This document shows, piece by piece, positions 1 through 7,812 of a stretch of 64,000 nucleotides of DNA. This stretch comes from UBA8389 sp942493385 (GTDB lineage: Bacteria > Bacteroidota > Bacteroidia > Bacteroidales > UBA1402), in assembly GCA_942493385.1 (NCBI GenBank), contig OW818699.1, positions 2,232,001 through 2,296,000 of the forward strand, written 5' to 3'. Position 1 is the first letter of the stretch. The number at the start of each line of letters is the position of its first letter. The notes under the pieces are model-generated. The model was not told the DNA's origin and made no database searches. It saw nothing but the letters and a program-made list of their open reading frames with translations. The translations under genes and the position numbers were made by a program.

Positions 1-181
1 CAATGATTTTTGCTTCACTCAATAGTTCAGCATCAAACTCCACCGTAAGTTTCTCACTTGCAAAGTCGACAACGGCATTGGTGACCCCAGACAGCTTGCT
101 CACATTGGATTGAATTGCCAAAGCACAGTTGCTGCAAGACAAACCCGTTACGGGCATGGTGGTTTTTTTCATGGTATTCAT
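1..181 (-). CDS. Heavy-metal-associated (HMA) domain protein, 5' part only
   Basis: The first 60 residues of a gene that runs off the left edge. The translation begins MNTMKKTTMPVTGLSC and continues with SNCALAIQ, so it carries the CxxC metal site of an HMA domain (here GLSCSNC, where GMTCxxC is commoner), followed by a typical beta-alpha-beta pattern ending FDAELLS. In-frame ATGs lie at 181 and 172; I took the outer one. HMA domains bind Cu(I) or similar ions and occur either alone as copper chaperones of about 70 residues or at the N-terminus of CopA-type P1B-ATPases. The window does not show which. It is transcribed away from recA's terminator, on the same strand as recA. Confidence 0.8.
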   Translation of the reverse strand, partial: MNTMKKTTMPVTGLSCSNCALAIQSNVSKLSGVTNAVVDFASEKLTVEFDAELLSEAKII

Positions 182-260
182 AAACCGAAATAGCTGTACA
201 ACAGCATTGAATCATTAGTACCAAAGATAGTTAAATAATTGAAAAAGTGTACAACTACAA

Positions 261-287
261 AAAGGTCAGACAAATTGCCTGACCTTT
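261..287 (-). terminator. Intrinsic terminator after recA
   Basis: Nine-base perfect stem AAAGGTCAG / CTGACCTTT with a nine-base loop, followed on the minus strand by a run of T. It lies 23 bases past the recA stop codon and before the HMA gene, so it should end recA transcription. Confidence 0.85.
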
Positions 288-309
288 AAAGTAAAATGAA
301 AAATGGATG

Positions 310-1341
310 TTAAGCGTGCTTTGCCTTCAATGCAGCGTAAATTTCTTGCTCAATCTGATCGGCCAGCTCTGGATTTTGTTTCATAACGTCCTTGGCAGCC
401 TCTCGACCCTGTCCAATTTTGGTTTCACCATAACTGTACCAGGAGCCGCTTTTCTTGATGATGCCCAAATCGGAACCCATATCGATAAGTTCACCCGTTT
501 TGGAAATGCCTTCACCGTACATGATGTCGAACTCCGCTTTGCGGAAGGGGGGAGCCACTTTGTTCTTGACCACCTTGACGCGGGTCTGGTTGCCAGTAGC
601 TTCTTCTCCATCCTTGATCTGACCGATGCGACGAATGTCCAAACGAACGGAAGCATAGAACTTGAGTGCGTTACCACCGGTGGTTGTTTCGGGATTGCCG
701 AACATGACACCGATTTTTTCGCGCAACTGGTTGATAAAGATACAGGTGGTATTGGTTTTGCTGATGGCTGCGGTCAATTTGCGAAGAGCCTGAGACATCA
801 GACGAGCTTGCAGACCCATTTTGGAGTCGCCCATGTCACCTTCTAATTCGGCCTTGGGGGTCAAAGCGGCAACAGAGTCAATCACCAGAATGTCGATGGC
901 AGAGGAGCGGATGAGTGATTCAGCGATTTCAAGCGCTTGTTCACCGTTGTCCGGTTGTGAAATCCAAAGATTGCCTACATCCACACCCAATTTTTCAGCG
1001 TAGAAACGGTCAAAAGCGTGTTCCGCATCGATAAAAGCTGCAATGCCGCCAGCTTTTTGAGCTTCGGCAATGGCATGGATGGCCAAGGTGGTCTTACCCG
1101 ACGATTCCGGGCCGTAAATTTCAATGACACGGCCTCTTGGAAATCCGCCAACACCGAGTGCCACGTTCAAGCCTATGGAACCGCTGGAGATAACTGCGAT
1201 GTCTTCGATGGCTTCGTCGCCGAGCTTCATGATGGAACCCTTGCCGTAGCTTTTCTCGATTTTTTCCATGGCCGCAAGCAGGGCTTTCATTTTTTCATTG
1301 GCCGGTGCTTTCACTTCCGCCGATTCTTCTTTTTTTGCCAT
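310..1341 (-). CDS. recA: RecA recombinase
   Basis: 343-residue RecA, a cytoplasmic ATP-dependent strand-exchange protein that also triggers LexA-type self-cleavage. The Walker A sequence GPESSGKT is at about residues 77-84, the Walker B segment ILVIDSVAAL near 145, and the DNA-binding L2 region contains FGNPETTTGGNALKFYAS. Length and order match the family and no defect is visible. The start MAKKEESAEV is preceded by a Bacteroidota -7 box about 37 bases upstream. It is monocistronic: a strong terminator follows and the next gene upstream (polyamine dehydrogenase) ends about 120 bases away. Confidence 0.98.
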   Translation of the reverse strand: MAKKEESAEVKAPANEKMKALLAAMEKIEKSYGKGSIMKLGDEAIEDIAVISSGSIGLNVALGVGGFPRGRVIEIYGPESSGKTTLAIHAIAEAQKAGGIAAFIDAEHAFDRFYAEKLGVDVGNLWISQPDNGEQALEIAESLIRSSAIDILVIDSVAALTPKAELEGDMGDSKMGLQARLMSQALRKLTAAISKTNTTCIFINQLREKIGVMFGNPETTTGGNALKFYASVRLDIRRIGQIKDGEEATGNQTRVKVVKNKVAPPFRKAEFDIMYGEGISKTGELIDMGSDLGIIKKSGSWYSYGETKIGQGREAAKDVMKQNPELADQIEQEIYAALKAKHA

Positions 1342-1377
1342 TTTTATAGTGATTTTTAATGATTTTTATTCTAATCC

Positions 1378-1385
1378 CAAAGATA
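1378..1385 (-). promoter_or_regulatory. Candidate recA promoter (-7 box)
   Basis: Minus-strand TATCTTTG matches the Bacteroidota sigma-ABfr -7 consensus TAnnTTTG. No good -33 TTTG is seen at the expected 19-base spacing, so this rests on the -7 box and on its position 37 bases from the recA start. Confidence 0.45.
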
Positions 1386-1459
1386 AATGAATTTCTGAAA
1401 CCCCAGCATTTTATTTGTGTTAAATATTATTAAAACAACAAATAAATATTAATATAATA

Positions 1460-2653
1460 TTATAACTCAAGGTCTATTCCGAAGAACTCTTTCCACGGAA
1501 GTCCATTTTCAGCCAATGCCTTCAAGAACGGATCCGGATTAAATTCCTCCACATTCCATACTCCCGGTTTTTTCCAAAGACCCTGCAAAAACATCATGGC
1601 ACCACACATCGCGGGCACACCGGTGGTGTAACTAACACCCTGTGCGCCAGTTTCCTTATACGCCGCTTCGTGGCTGCAATTGTTGTAGACCGCATAGGTC
1701 AACTCCTTGCCGTCCTTGATGCCACGGATTCGGCAACCGATGGAAGTCTGCCCGGTATAGTTTTCACCCAGTTCACCAGGATCCGGCAATACAGCTTTCA
1801 GGAACTGAATAGGTACGATTTCGACACCATTATAAATAATGGGATCGATGCGAGCCATCCCAATGTTTTGAATCACCCGTAAATGCGTGAGGTATTCTTG
1901 GCCGAATGTCATCCAGAAACGTGCGCGCTTCAGGGTGGGGAAATTTTTGACCAACGATTCCAATTCTTCGTGGAAAATCACATAGGATTCTTTTGGACCG
2001 ACCTCTGGATAGGTCAGAGGCATATGGATTTCGTGCGGTTCAGTGATGACCCATTGTCCGTCCTCCCAGTACTTGCCCTTTTGTGTCACCTCGCGGATAT
2101 TAATCTCCGGATTGAAGTTCGTTGCAAATGCCTTGCCGTGGTCACCTGCATTGCAGTCCACGATATCTAAGTAATGAATTTCATCGAAATGGTGCTTGGC
2201 TGCATAAGCGGTCCATACACCGGTAACACCAGGGTCGAAACCGCAACCGAGTATGGCGGTGAGTCCAGCTTCCTCAAAGCGTTTTTTATAGGCCCATTGC
2301 CAGGAATATTCAAAATGGGCTTCGTCTTTGGGCTCGTAATTGGCTGTGTCCAGATAGTTTACACCACAAGCCAGACAAGCATCCATGATGGTCAGGTCCT
2401 GATAGGGCAAAGCCACATTGATGACGAGTTCCGGTTTTTCCAGATTTAAAAGCGCAATCAGCTGATTCACATCGTCGGCATCCACCTGTGCGGTCCGAAT
2501 CTTTCCGCCACCAACTGCAGCAGCTATCGCATCGCATTTGGATTTGGTCCGGCTGGCCAACACGATTTCAGTAAATACTTCCGGATGCTGCGCCAGTTTG
2601 TGGGCCACCACGGTCCCGACGCCGCCAGCGCCGATTTGGAGTACTTTTCCCAT
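1460..2653 (-). CDS. Carboxynorspermidine/carboxyspermidine dehydrogenase (saccharopine dehydrogenase family)
   Basis: 397 residues. The N-terminus MGKVLQIGAGGVGTVVAHKL is a Rossmann dinucleotide-binding loop (GAGGVG), followed by the saccharopine-dehydrogenase pattern: ASRTKSKCDAIA, NVALPYQDLTIMDACL, then GCGFDPGVTGVW. This matches the bacterial branch that reductively condenses putrescine or diaminopropane with aspartate semialdehyde using NADPH, the first step of the alternative spermidine route common in gut Bacteroidota, rather than true lysine metabolism. The partner decarboxylase is not in the window; the fold-type III enzyme at 13396 is a poor match to it. N-carbamoylputrescine amidase at 55341 would supply putrescine. 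It is divergent from the thiamine unit. Confidence 0.88.
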   Translation of the reverse strand: MGKVLQIGAGGVGTVVAHKLAQHPEVFTEIVLASRTKSKCDAIAAAVGGGKIRTAQVDADDVNQLIALLNLEKPELVINVALPYQDLTIMDACLACGVNYLDTANYEPKDEAHFEYSWQWAYKKRFEEAGLTAILGCGFDPGVTGVWTAYAAKHHFDEIHYLDIVDCNAGDHGKAFATNFNPEINIREVTQKGKYWEDGQWVITEPHEIHMPLTYPEVGPKESYVIFHEELESLVKNFPTLKRARFWMTFGQEYLTHLRVIQNIGMARIDPIIYNGVEIVPIQFLKAVLPDPGELGENYTGQTSIGCRIRGIKDGKELTYAVYNNCSHEAAYKETGAQGVSYTTGVPAMCGAMMFLQGLWKKPGVWNVEEFNPDPFLKALAENGLPWKEFFGIDLEL

Positions 2654-2679
2654 TTTTTACGGATTTTTTATTTGAAACG

Positions 2680-2687
2680 CAAAGGTA
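2680..2687 (-). promoter_or_regulatory. Candidate -7 box for the polyamine dehydrogenase
   Basis: Minus-strand TACCTTTG, a full match to TAnnTTTG, 27 bases before the start codon at 2653. It lies back to back with the thiamine-unit promoter at 2710, so the 216-base gap holds two divergent promoters. Confidence 0.5.
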
Positions 2688-2709
2688 GGAAATTGGCAAA
2701 ATTTATAGC

Positions 2710-2717
2710 TATATTTG
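2710..2717 (+). promoter_or_regulatory. Candidate -7 box of the thiamine unit
   Basis: TATATTTG matches TAnnTTTG exactly. A start site five to seven bases downstream would place the transcript's 5' end at the base of the TPP aptamer, which supports the assignment. No -33 box at the usual spacing was found. Confidence 0.55.
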
Positions 2718-2723
2718 CAGAGA

Positions 2724-2806
2724 ATTTTAGGGGTGTCCCAACGTATTGGGGCTGAGATAATACCCTTTGAACCGGATGTAGATAATCCTACCGTCGGGAA
2801 AAAGAC
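2724..2806 (+). promoter_or_regulatory. TPP riboswitch (THI element)
   Basis: The conserved THI-box core is present in order: AGGGGTG, then GGGGCTGAGATAATACCC, TTGAACCGGATGTAGATAAT, CCTACCGTCGGGAA. These are the pyrimidine- and pyrophosphate-sensor arms of the TPP aptamer. A small hairpin GCAC-AGTC-GTGC (2809-2820) and the sequence TCCCCTTTTT (2833-2842), which could pair with the AGGGG of the aptamer, lie between it and the start codon at 2870 and probably form the switching part. No run of U follows a stable hairpin, so control may be at translation or anti-aptamer pairing. It controls the receptor and kinase that follow. Confidence 0.95.
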
Positions 2807-2869
2807 CAGCACAGTCGTGCAACTTCTCACAATCCCCTTTTTATTGTTTCACTTTAAAACAAAGAAAAC

Positions 2870-5101
2870 ATGGAAAGGTTTTTTTTATGCCTGATGGCGG
2901 CTTCGACCATCGTTTCCAATCTATCGGCCAAGACAACGACCACGGCTGAACCCGTCCAAAAAGACAGTGTGCGCAACTTGAGCCTCGATGACGTAACCAT
3001 CATCGGAAATCGCGCCGGCAGCCGGACACCGGTTGCTCAGACCAACTTGGACAGCAAGCAAATCCAATCCATGGCCGTAGCCACCAACATGCCACATGTG
3101 CTTTGGATGACGCCTTCTTTAGTTGCAACCAGCGAAAACGGCACCGGTACCGGTTACAGCTATTTGCGCATCCGCGGTACGGATGCCAGCCGCATCAACA
3201 TCACGCTGAACGGCATTCCCCAAAACAATCCCGAATCGCAGGAAATGTACTGGGTGGACCTGCCAGATTTGGCTTCCAGCCTGCAAAGTATTCAAATCCA
3301 GCGCGGTGTGGGAACTTCGGCCAACGGTTCCGGGGCATTCGGTGCCAGCATCAATATGGTGAGCAAGTCGCCGGGAATGAAACCCTATTTGGAATCGGCC
3401 ACCACGGTGGGCAGTTACGGCACTTTTCAAGAAAACGTGGCGGTCGGCACCGGCGTGATCGGCGATGGATACAGTTTCGACTTGAGGTACTCCAAATTGG
3501 TTTCCGATGGCTATATCCGAAACGGTTGGTGCGACCACGAGTCACTTACCGCCACCTTCGCCAAACGTTTTGCAAAGGCAGCACTCCGATTCAACTACAT
3601 TTACGGCAAGGAAAACACCGGCATCACTTGGGAAGGCATTTCACAAGATAAGTTCGACACCGATCCGACCTACAATCCTGCTGGTGAGAAACCGGATGGC
3701 AGCTACTACGACAATCAGAGCGACAACTATTGGCAGCACCATTTCCAGTTGTTCTATACGCAGGAACTCAGCAACGAACTGCTGCTCAGCGCCGGTTTGA
3801 ACTACACCGACGGTTTCGGCTATTACGAAGAGTATAAACAAGATAAAAGTTTAACCGACATGGGCCTTGCCAATCAGACTGTCAACGCTTTAATTTATTC
3901 CGAAACCGATCTGATTCGCCGCAAAAACATGGACAACGGTTTCTACACTGGCAACCTCAACCTACAATACAAAAAGGACAAGCTCAACATTCAGGCTGGA
4001 AGCATGATCAGCACGTTCGTTGGCGACCATTTTGCCAACCTGCTCTGGGTGGAATACAATGCAAACATCCCAGCCAACTACGAATGGGTACGAAACAGCG
4101 CCCAAAAGACGGACGCCAATGTGTTTACCAAGGCTGAATACGCTTTCGGCAAGGGTTTGAATGCCTATGTGGACCTGCAATACCGCCACGTGGATTATCA
4201 GCTCCATGGCATCGACGATGACGACATGCAAGACATGACGCAGCGGCGCGTGTGGAATTTCTTCAACCCCAAAGCAGGTTTGTTTTGGGAGCTGAGCCCT
4301 GAAAGCAAGTTTTTCATTTCCGTGGCTGTTGCACACCGTGAACCAACTAGAGCAGACATCAAAGATTCGCGGAAGGCAGGCAACACGTCCGACATCCGGG
4401 CGGAGCAACTCAAGGATTACGAAATAGGCTACACCTTCGACAACCAGACAGTAATGTTCAACGTCAACATCTACGACATGCACTACACCGACCAGCTGGT
4501 GGCTACTGGCAAACTCAACGATGTGGGATATGCCCTGATGAGCAACGTTCCAGACAGCTACCGTAGGGGAGGAGAGTTCCAAGTGGGTTTCAAACCTTAC
4601 AAATGGTTACAGATCGATGCCAATACCACTCTGAGCATGAACCGTGTACGAGACTATACCGTGTATTTTGACACGTACGACAACAGCACAGACTGGGGTT
4701 CGGCCGATCAATTGAGTCAGCATTTCGAGGAAATGAAACTGCCGTATTCGCCCGAAGTGATTGCAGCCATGGGGCTAACAGTCAAGCCTTTGGAAAGCGT
4801 TAGTTTGAATCTTACCACCAAATACGTGGGCGAACAATACTATACCAATACACAAAACAACGATCTCAAATTGCCTGCATACAATCAAACCAACTTCAAC
4901 GCGTCATGGGGTTTCCGCCTTTTCAATCGTGCCGACGCTCAACTAGGGCTGGTCGTCAACAATTTGTTCAGCAACAAATACGCTTGCAACGCTTGGGGTT
5001 ACGAGGCGCATTTTGCCAACGGTGACCCTACTTACGTGGAAAAAGGTCTATACGTGGTGGCACCGCGAAATTATTTGGCTAAATTTGTCCTGAAATTTTA
5101 A
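2870..5101 (+). CDS. TonB-dependent outer-membrane receptor, thiamine type
   Basis: 743 residues. Signal peptide (residues 1-20), a TonB-box-like stretch LDDVTIIGN near 40, a plug domain (about 50-180, with LRIRGTDASRINITLNGIP and QIQRGVGTSANGSGAFGASI), then a 22-strand barrel ending in the usual aromatic residue (FVLKF). It sits directly behind a TPP riboswitch and four bases before thiamine diphosphokinase. Receptors in this position in Bacteroidota are predicted to import thiamine or its precursors (named omr1 in comparative work). The usual inner-membrane partner PnuT is not between the two genes. Substrate is inferred from context; the receptor class itself is certain. Confidence 0.9.
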   Translation: MERFFLCLMAASTIVSNLSAKTTTTAEPVQKDSVRNLSLDDVTIIGNRAGSRTPVAQTNLDSKQIQSMAVATNMPHVLWMTPSLVATSENGTGTGYSYLRIRGTDASRINITLNGIPQNNPESQEMYWVDLPDLASSLQSIQIQRGVGTSANGSGAFGASINMVSKSPGMKPYLESATTVGSYGTFQENVAVGTGVIGDGYSFDLRYSKLVSDGYIRNGWCDHESLTATFAKRFAKAALRFNYIYGKENTGITWEGISQDKFDTDPTYNPAGEKPDGSYYDNQSDNYWQHHFQLFYTQELSNELLLSAGLNYTDGFGYYEEYKQDKSLTDMGLANQTVNALIYSETDLIRRKNMDNGFYTGNLNLQYKKDKLNIQAGSMISTFVGDHFANLLWVEYNANIPANYEWVRNSAQKTDANVFTKAEYAFGKGLNAYVDLQYRHVDYQLHGIDDDDMQDMTQRRVWNFFNPKAGLFWELSPESKFFISVAVAHREPTRADIKDSRKAGNTSDIRAEQLKDYEIGYTFDNQTVMFNVNIYDMHYTDQLVATGKLNDVGYALMSNVPDSYRRGGEFQVGFKPYKWLQIDANTTLSMNRVRDYTVYFDTYDNSTDWGSADQLSQHFEEMKLPYSPEVIAAMGLTVKPLESVSLNLTTKYVGEQYYTNTQNNDLKLPAYNQTNFNASWGFRLFNRADAQLGLVVNNLFSNKYACNAWGYEAHFANGDPTYVEKGLYVVAPRNYLAKFVLKF

Positions 5102-5104
5102 AAG

Positions 5105-5806
5105 ATGCAAGCACTGATCCTGGCCGACGGAGCCTTTCCGACCACCAAAAAACGTCAAGAACTACTGCGTAATGCAGAAAACATAGTCTGTTGCGACGGT
5201 GCAACCGGAAAACTCCTCGATTTCGGCCGGGAACCAGTTGCCATAGTTGGCGACATGGACAGCATCTCGCCTGAACTGAAAGCCCAATTCGCCGCCAAGA
5301 TCCACCAAGTAACCGAGCAGGAAACCAACGACCTGACCAAAGCGGTTGAATACTGCATCGTACAAGGCTTTGACGAAATCGCCATTCTAGGCGCCACCGG
5401 TTTGAGAGAAGACCACACGCTGGGAAACATAGCCCTCTTGGCCGATTATGCGCCCCGACTGAAATCCGTTTGCCTGCTCACCGACTATGGCCGCATCGAT
5501 GCCTTCCGCAGCGGCATGCTAACGGATGACTTTGCAGAACCCGGACTTGATACCAAAGCGCCCGAAGTCTGCGCCACACGTGACGGAAACTTTACCGTTG
5601 CCCGATTCGAAAGCTTCGCAGGGCAGCAAGTCTCCATTTTTGCACTAACGCCCGAATCCCAGGTTTCCTCCCTGGGTCTCAAATACCCGCTAGAAAACCG
5701 CAACCTTACTTCCTGGTGGCAAGGCAGCCTCAATGAATCTGCAGGTGAACAGTTTTCCCTTTCCATCAACAAAGGAGTGCTGCTGGTTTATCGACTGGAC
5801 GCGTAA
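5105..5806 (+). CDS. Thiamine diphosphokinase
   Basis: 233 residues. Converts thiamine plus ATP to thiamine diphosphate and AMP in the cytoplasm. Family signatures are visible: LADGAFP at the N-terminus, CCDGATGKLL, the metal site VGDMDSIS near 48-55, the pair QETNDLTKAV, and GATGLREDHTLGN. The C-terminal domain that closes the thiamine site is present. Translation is coupled to the receptor four bases upstream and both are under the TPP riboswitch, so imported thiamine is trapped by phosphorylation. Confidence 0.93.
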   Translation: MQALILADGAFPTTKKRQELLRNAENIVCCDGATGKLLDFGREPVAIVGDMDSISPELKAQFAAKIHQVTEQETNDLTKAVEYCIVQGFDEIAILGATGLREDHTLGNIALLADYAPRLKSVCLLTDYGRIDAFRSGMLTDDFAEPGLDTKAPEVCATRDGNFTVARFESFAGQQVSIFALTPESQVSSLGLKYPLENRNLTSWWQGSLNESAGEQFSLSINKGVLLVYRLDA

Positions 5807-5888
5807 ATAAAGCCCTTAGCGGCAAACATTTTGCAGGAACCGAATCTATTCTTATTTTTACGGCGTTTCAATCTCATAAGAACCTTGA

Positions 5889-7013
5889 ATGCCGGCATTA
5901 AACTCCAACCGTTTTAAAAAAACAGAAATTCTGGTCTACAGCCTTATTTGGCTCACCGTCTATCTGGTTCCATTTTTCCACGACCGAGTGTTTGGCTCCG
6001 TAGTCTGGGAAAAGCTTTGGGCCGATTGGGCGATGGTGACCGGTTACCTGCTTTTGTTTCTGCTGAACGTTTATTTGCTGGTTCCTTACCTTCTTTTCAA
6101 AAAACGCTACTTGTTTTTTTCCGCAGTGATCCTCCTGTTCTCAGCCTCGACTGTTTTCCTGACACTCGACATGAGTCAACGGATCAACGCTCCCAAAGCA
6201 GCAGAAATGCCACCCATGGAAATCGGACCAGGTATGCCCCCAATGGAGCTTGGGCACGGCATGCCTGCCACCATTGGTTTCAAACCGAATTCGGAACAAG
6301 TAGGCAAATCGACCCTATGGACTTTTCTGGAATACTTCCTGATTTCCATCCTCATCCTTGCGGGTAGCACTTCTTACAAGCTGTTTTTGCGCTGGGTTAA
6401 TGAAGAACGAAAAAACGAGTCCTTGGAAAACGAACGACTCAAAAGTGAACTCACCCTGCTCCGTTTACAAGTGAGTCCACACTTCCTGATGAACACGTTA
6501 AACAACATTTATGCACTTATCGCGGTCGATCAGGAGCGGGCAGGGGATGCCGTCATCCGACTATCCACCCTGATGCGTTATTTGCTCTACGATACCCGTG
6601 CCGGTAAAACCACCTTGCGCAAGGAGTTGGAATTCATCGAAAGTTATTTTCTACTCATGAAACTCCGCTATCCAACAAACGTCGATCTCCAATTCGAACA
6701 ACCCGAAACGATACCGGATATCCCAATACCGGCCATGCTTTTTATTTCCTTTCTCGAAAACGCCTTTAAGCATGGTGTCAGTTACGAGCGCAAATCGTAC
6801 GTTCATTTTAAAATGTCTACCCACGACTCCAGGTTGAACTGCTTCATTCAAAACAGCGTTCATTTGGGCAGAATGCGTTCCAACGACCGTTATTCAGGCA
6901 TCGGACTCACCAACATCAAAGACAGCCTGAACCTTTTGTATCCAGGCCAACATGTTCTGGATATCCAGAAGGAAGAAACTGTATTTACTGTCTCATTATC
7001 CATACCACTATGA
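5889..7013 (+). CDS. LytS/YehU-type sensor histidine kinase with Met-rich loop
   Basis: 374 residues. Four predicted membrane segments (about 13-30, 48-70, 73-93, 143-165), then a short coiled coil and a His_kinase domain: phosphate-accepting His198 in LRLQVSPHFLMNTLNNIY, N-box FLENAFKHG near 260 and GIGLTNI as the G-box, but no conventional HATPase spacing, as usual for this class. The loop between segments 3 and 4 carries a tandem MPPMEIGPG / MPPMELGHG followed by MP. Such Met/His/Pro-rich loops can bind metals, but many Bacteroidota kinases of this class have proline-rich loops. The stop overlaps the regulator gene by four bases (ATGA). Confidence 0.92.
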   Translation: MPALNSNRFKKTEILVYSLIWLTVYLVPFFHDRVFGSVVWEKLWADWAMVTGYLLLFLLNVYLLVPYLLFKKRYLFFSAVILLFSASTVFLTLDMSQRINAPKAAEMPPMEIGPGMPPMELGHGMPATIGFKPNSEQVGKSTLWTFLEYFLISILILAGSTSYKLFLRWVNEERKNESLENERLKSELTLLRLQVSPHFLMNTLNNIYALIAVDQERAGDAVIRLSTLMRYLLYDTRAGKTTLRKELEFIESYFLLMKLRYPTNVDLQFEQPETIPDIPIPAMLFISFLENAFKHGVSYERKSYVHFKMSTHDSRLNCFIQNSVHLGRMRSNDRYSGIGLTNIKDSLNLLYPGQHVLDIQKEETVFTVSLSIPL

Positions 7014-7714
7014 AAATCAAATGTATAGCTATAGATGATGAACCCCTTGCCTTGCAACAGATGGGCACTTACATTCAAAAAACTCCTTTTTTGGAATTGG
7101 TCGGTTTGTATGAAAGTGCGTTTCAGGCACTGGATTACCTGAGCTCAAACCCCGTCGATTTGATGTTTCTGGACATCAACATGCCCGATTTCAACGGCTT
7201 GGATTTTGCCAAGTCCCTCACCAACAAACCAAAAATAATCTTGACCACAGCCTACAGCGAATATGCCCTGGAAGGCTTCCGAATCGATGCCTTGGATTAC
7301 CTCTTGAAACCCATACCGTATCCTGTTTTTCTAAAATCAGTCAACAAAGCGAAGGAATGGTTTCAAGTCAAAACGGAGGGCAGTCCCGATGTGGAAATGT
7401 TTGTAAAGTCGGAAGGTAAAACCGTCAAAATCAGAGTTGCCGACATCCTATATGTTGAAAGCGCCAACGAATACATCAAAATCAATTTGGAGAACAAAGA
7501 CGTTGTTACGACCCTGATCCGACTCAAAGATTTTGAAGAACAGTTGCCTGCGGATGAATTCATGCGGATACACCGTTCGTTCATCGTAAACCTAAAAAAG
7601 ATAAAAGCCATTGAGCGGTTCAGGGTCATCATGAACAGTAATTTTCCCATTCCTGTGGGAGAAAACTACCGAGAAGCGTTTCAGTCGTTTGTAGAAAAAG
7701 CCTTTCGAAATTAA
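7010..7714 (+). CDS. LytTR-type response regulator
   Basis: 234 residues. Receiver domain with acidic pocket IDDEP, phospho-acceptor Asp55 in LMFLDINMPD, Thr80 and Lys100 (LLKPI). The LytTR DNA-binding domain (about 130-230) shows ILYVESANEYIKI and FMRIHRSFIVNLKKI. It is co-translated with the kinase upstream. The gene after it (7813) and the PqqD-gene run (9981) share an upstream dyad, so these are the natural candidate targets; that link is inferred from position only. Confidence 0.95.
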   Translation: MKIKCIAIDDEPLALQQMGTYIQKTPFLELVGLYESAFQALDYLSSNPVDLMFLDINMPDFNGLDFAKSLTNKPKIILTTAYSEYALEGFRIDALDYLLKPIPYPVFLKSVNKAKEWFQVKTEGSPDVEMFVKSEGKTVKIRVADILYVESANEYIKINLENKDVVTTLIRLKDFEEQLPADEFMRIHRSFIVNLKKIKAIERFRVIMNSNFPIPVGENYREAFQSFVEKAFRN

Positions 7715-7746
7715 AACCACCATTTTCTGCTGAAAAAATAGGGGCA

Positions 7747-7791
7747 TTCACTGAAACGATGCACCATGTAACTCAGACTTGAGTATTTTTA
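7747..7791 (+). promoter_or_regulatory. Shared dyad plus -7-like box, copy 1
   Basis: TTCACTGAAAC at 7747-7757 contains the dyad TTCA-C-TGAA. After exactly 26 bases comes TATTTTTA (7784-7791), one base off TAnnTTTG. The same 11-mer with the same 26-base spacing occurs at 9917-9960. The dyad would sit just upstream of the -33 region, where an activator would bind. ATG of the downstream gene is 55 bases from the 11-mer. Confidence 0.5.
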
Positions 7792-7812
7792 AGGACCTTT
7801 ATCAAATTGGCA

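Noticed and set aside
381..710. Open frames overlapping recA on either strand, and similar long opposite-strand frames throughout
   Set aside because: They are shadows of conserved genes with full family motifs in the other frame.
7771..7790. ACTCA-GACT-TGAGT hairpin with ATTTTT as terminator of the LytTR gene
   Set aside because: Five-pair stem is weak and overlaps the candidate promoter of the next gene; not called separately.
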